Positions 62,376 to 64,000 of a stretch of DNA of 64,000 nt are shown here, one piece after another. The stretch spans positions 124,001-188,000 of the forward strand of contig SPEL01000001.1 of the NCBI GenBank assembly GCA_009360885.1. The letters run 5' to 3'. Within the stretch, counting starts at the first letter, position 1. Each line of letters starts with the position of its first letter. The notes beneath the pieces are model-generated. The model did no database searches. It was not told the origin of the DNA and saw nothing but the letters and a program-made list of their open reading frames with translations. The stretch comes from Sphingobium sp. Lineage in GTDB: Bacteria > Pseudomonadota > Alphaproteobacteria > Sphingomonadales > Sphingomonadaceae. Made by a program: the position numbers and the translations under genes.

Positions 62376-62402
62376 AATGGTATTACCATTATATAAATGG
62401 TC
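62376..62402. promoter_or_regulatory. GntR-type operator element between acyl-CoA dehydrogenase and LysR gene
   Basis: AATGGTATTACCATT (62376-62390), identical to the etfB palindrome, running into ACCATTATA-T-AAATGGTC, which shares 17 of 18 bases with the CoA-transferase element. It contains TATAAT on the minus strand. Could control both divergent genes. Confidence 0.75.
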
Positions 62403-62460
62403 AGTCCATTGCAATTTGTGCTCTTGGCGATGCGCAGGGTCTGGGCTATGAAAGTCTGCT

Positions 62461-63690
62461 ATGTCGGCCCCGTTCGATCTTAACCTGCGTCATTTACGCG
62501 CGTTGCTCGCTATTGAGGAGCATGGCAGCATTACGGCTGCGGCCGATATTGTCAGCCTGTCTCAGCCTGCATTGACACAGGGCCTTTCCAAGCTGGAACG
62601 GCAATTTGGCTATACTTTGTTTGAACGGCGCTCTGGCGGTATGGTCCCAACCCCTATGGGGAAGATTGTCGTTGAGCGGTCCCGCTCTGCGCTGGAGCAT
62701 CTATCGCAGGGGGCGAAAGGCCTTTCGACAGTTTTTCAGAACCCCGAAAAATTGATGACGATGACGCAGCTGAGGGCATTTGTCGCGCTGGCCGAAGCGG
62801 GAAGCTTTGCAGGGGCCGCGCATAATACTGGCCTTTCTCAGACAGCGGTTCATCGTGCCGTAGGGGATTTGGAGCAGATGATCGGCGGCAAGCTGGTTGA
62901 GCGGCGCGGGCGGGTGGTGTGGCTTAACACTGCTGGTAAAAGGCTGGCGCGCGGAACAAGGCTGGCGGTGGCAGAGATAAGCGCGGCAATTGCCGATCTG
63001 GAACTCGATAGCGGCAGCGGCAGTGAAATGATTGCTTTCGGTGCTTTGCCGCTTTCCCGACCGTTTCTGGTGCCGGCGGCGATGGCCAGAATGGCGCGGG
63101 ATGAACCGCGTGCGGCTTTCAAAGTGTTGGAAGGGAGCTGGCGTGAACTGATTGAACCATTGAGAGATGGTGTGATTGATATGGTTGTTGGCACGGTGCG
63201 GCCTTATGAGATTGCCGATTTATATCAGATGCCATTATTTGAGGATCGCCTTGTTGTTGCAGCGGGCAGTAAACATCCGTTGGTGGGTGTAGAAAATCCC
63301 ACCAAAGAACAACTGGCTGCCTATCCATGGATTGTAGCGCCTGCCAATACCCCGTTAAGAGAACAGTGGGAGCGCTTTTTTGCAGATATTGAGGGGCCAA
63401 CCATACCGATTGAGTGTGGTTCTGTCATGATTATCGGGCGTTTGCTGACAGAAGGGGATTTTCTGACCTTATTGTCCCCCGATCAGGTTGCCCTGCAAAT
63501 ACGCAGCGGCCTGCTGGCGCGTATTGGCCCTCCGCTGGAGGATAGCAAGCGAACCATCGGCATTACTACGCGCAGAAGCTGGCGGCCCACCGCCACCCAA
63601 CGGCGTTTCCTTGATTTGTTGCGGGGGGTGTCAGAGGAACGAAAGAATAATATGGATATTATGGCCGATGGGGTAGGGGGCTGGATTTAG
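62461..63690 (+). CDS. LysR-family transcriptional regulator with two tandem HTH domains
   Basis: 409 residues, about 100 more than usual. Two complete LysR winged HTH units are seen. The first, near residues 9-80, has LRHLRALLAIEEHGSITAAA, SLSQPALTQGLSKLERQFG and LFERRSGG. The second, near 100-170, has MTQLRAFVALAEAGSFAGAA, GLSQTAVHRAVGDLEQMIGG and LVERRGR. One periplasmic-binding-like effector domain follows (from about 185; GALPLSRPFLVPAAMARM). Divergent from the acyl-CoA dehydrogenase and convergent with an aldehyde dehydrogenase. Likely controls this catabolic block; the inducer is unknown. Confidence 0.9.
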   Translation: MSAPFDLNLRHLRALLAIEEHGSITAAADIVSLSQPALTQGLSKLERQFGYTLFERRSGGMVPTPMGKIVVERSRSALEHLSQGAKGLSTVFQNPEKLMTMTQLRAFVALAEAGSFAGAAHNTGLSQTAVHRAVGDLEQMIGGKLVERRGRVVWLNTAGKRLARGTRLAVAEISAAIADLELDSGSGSEMIAFGALPLSRPFLVPAAMARMARDEPRAAFKVLEGSWRELIEPLRDGVIDMVVGTVRPYEIADLYQMPLFEDRLVVAAGSKHPLVGVENPTKEQLAAYPWIVAPANTPLREQWERFFADIEGPTIPIECGSVMIIGRLLTEGDFLTLLSPDQVALQIRSGLLARIGPPLEDSKRTIGITTRRSWRPTATQRRFLDLLRGVSEERKNNMDIMADGVGGWI

Positions 63691-63732
63691 AGTCCTGACT
63701 CTGAGCCGCCCCCTCCTTTTTCAGTTCAGCCC

Positions 63733-64000
63733 TTAATCCAGATTAATCCAGACGGCCTTTGTTTCCAGATATTCTTCGATATGGTGCGGCCCGGATTCCC
63801 GACCAAAGCCACTCATCCCATAGCCGCCAAAAGGCACAGCCGGGTCGAGCATCTGATAACAATTCACCCAGACAGAACCAGCGCGGATAGCACGGGCCAT
63901 ATGGTGGGCGGTTGCCAGATTTTGCGTCCATACGCCGCTGCCCAGCCCGAAGGAGGTGGCATTGGCGCGTGTGATTACTTCTTCGATGGTTTCAAAGGAG
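63733..64000 (-). CDS. Aldehyde dehydrogenase, C-terminal part (cut by the window edge)
   Basis: Minus-strand frame entering at the right edge and ending at TAA 63733; about 88 residues visible. The ending is typical of NAD(P)-dependent aldehyde dehydrogenases: EEVITRANATSFGLGSGVWT, ARAIRAGSVWVNCYQMLDPA, PFGGYGMSGFGRESG and EEYLETKAVWINLD. Catalytic Cys and Glu lie outside the window. Substrate unknown. Convergent with the LysR gene, 42 bp apart. Confidence 0.92.
   Translation of the reverse strand, partial: SFETIEEVITRANATSFGLGSGVWTQNLATAHHMARAIRAGSVWVNCYQMLDPAVPFGGYGMSGFGRESGPHHIEEYLETKAVWINLD

Overview
The window reads as chromosomal DNA of an alphaproteobacterium, most likely a sphingomonad (Sphingomonadales). 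The evidence is: DnaE1-type polymerase; large TonB-dependent receptors, including one with a FecI/FecR regulatory pair; GAAC-N7-GAAC LexA boxes of the alphaproteobacterial type; a trpF-trpB-trpA-accD-folC cluster; and an ETF-QO/TPR/ispE/amidohydrolase/Nnr run. The family assignment is inference from gene content. Genes are tightly packed and mostly in short operons with ATGA or TTGA stop-start overlaps. There is no rRNA operon, CRISPR array or intact prophage.

Layout. 1-4.0 kb: 3' part of dnaE, and a radical SAM gene with a LexA box. 4.1-6.9 kb: lytic transglycosylase coupled to a degenerate uracil-DNA-glycosylase-like gene. 7-15.9 kb, plus strand: ETF-QO, TPR protein, ispE, N-formylglutamate amidohydrolase-like, lipoprotein, bifunctional Nnr, RlmD-like methyltransferase, hisI, lipoprotein. 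16.6-18.9 kb: MerR regulator with a palindrome in its promoter, and a long acyl-CoA dehydrogenase. 19-26.4 kb: cysK and MFS, PcrA/UvrD helicase with a LexA box, GFA protein, and rluB-rsmD linked by a chain of tandemly repeated 13-codon minicistrons. 26.5-34.1 kb: AmpG-like permease, a Fur-box gene, the folC-accD-trpA-trpB-trpF block, cytochrome b561. 34.2-42.7 kb: HHH protein, rodA, then a Fur-box iron-uptake island with two TonB receptors and DUF3649-PepSY-DUF3325. 42.7-44.1 kb: EamA exporter and divergent Lrp regulator. 44.3-50.5 kb: FecI/FecR/STN-receptor system next to a secreted propeller-like protein. 50.7-56.6 kb: small secreted protein, DHA2 efflux pump, GAF-GGDEF-EAL protein, cytochrome c, pheA. 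56.8-57.2 kb: tRNA-Ser(GCU) followed by remnants of a tyrosine recombinase and an IS3-type transposase. 57.2-64 kb: etfAB, GntR regulator, class III CoA-transferase, acyl-CoA dehydrogenase, a LysR regulator with two HTH domains, and the end of an aldehyde dehydrogenase.

How the genes work together. The right-end block looks like an acyl-CoA catabolic regulon. Near-identical palindromic elements (AATGGTATTACCATT type) lie before etfBA, the CoA-transferase, and between the acyl-CoA dehydrogenase and the LysR gene. They are best explained as operators of the GntR/FadR protein encoded among them. Electrons from the dehydrogenases would pass through EtfAB to the ETF-QO at 7-8.6 kb. The 36-43 kb island handles ferric-siderophore import under probable Fur control. 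The most unusual structure is the rluB-rsmD junction: three consecutive 13-codon ORFs, each sharing its stop with the next start, two of them being copies of the rsmD start region.
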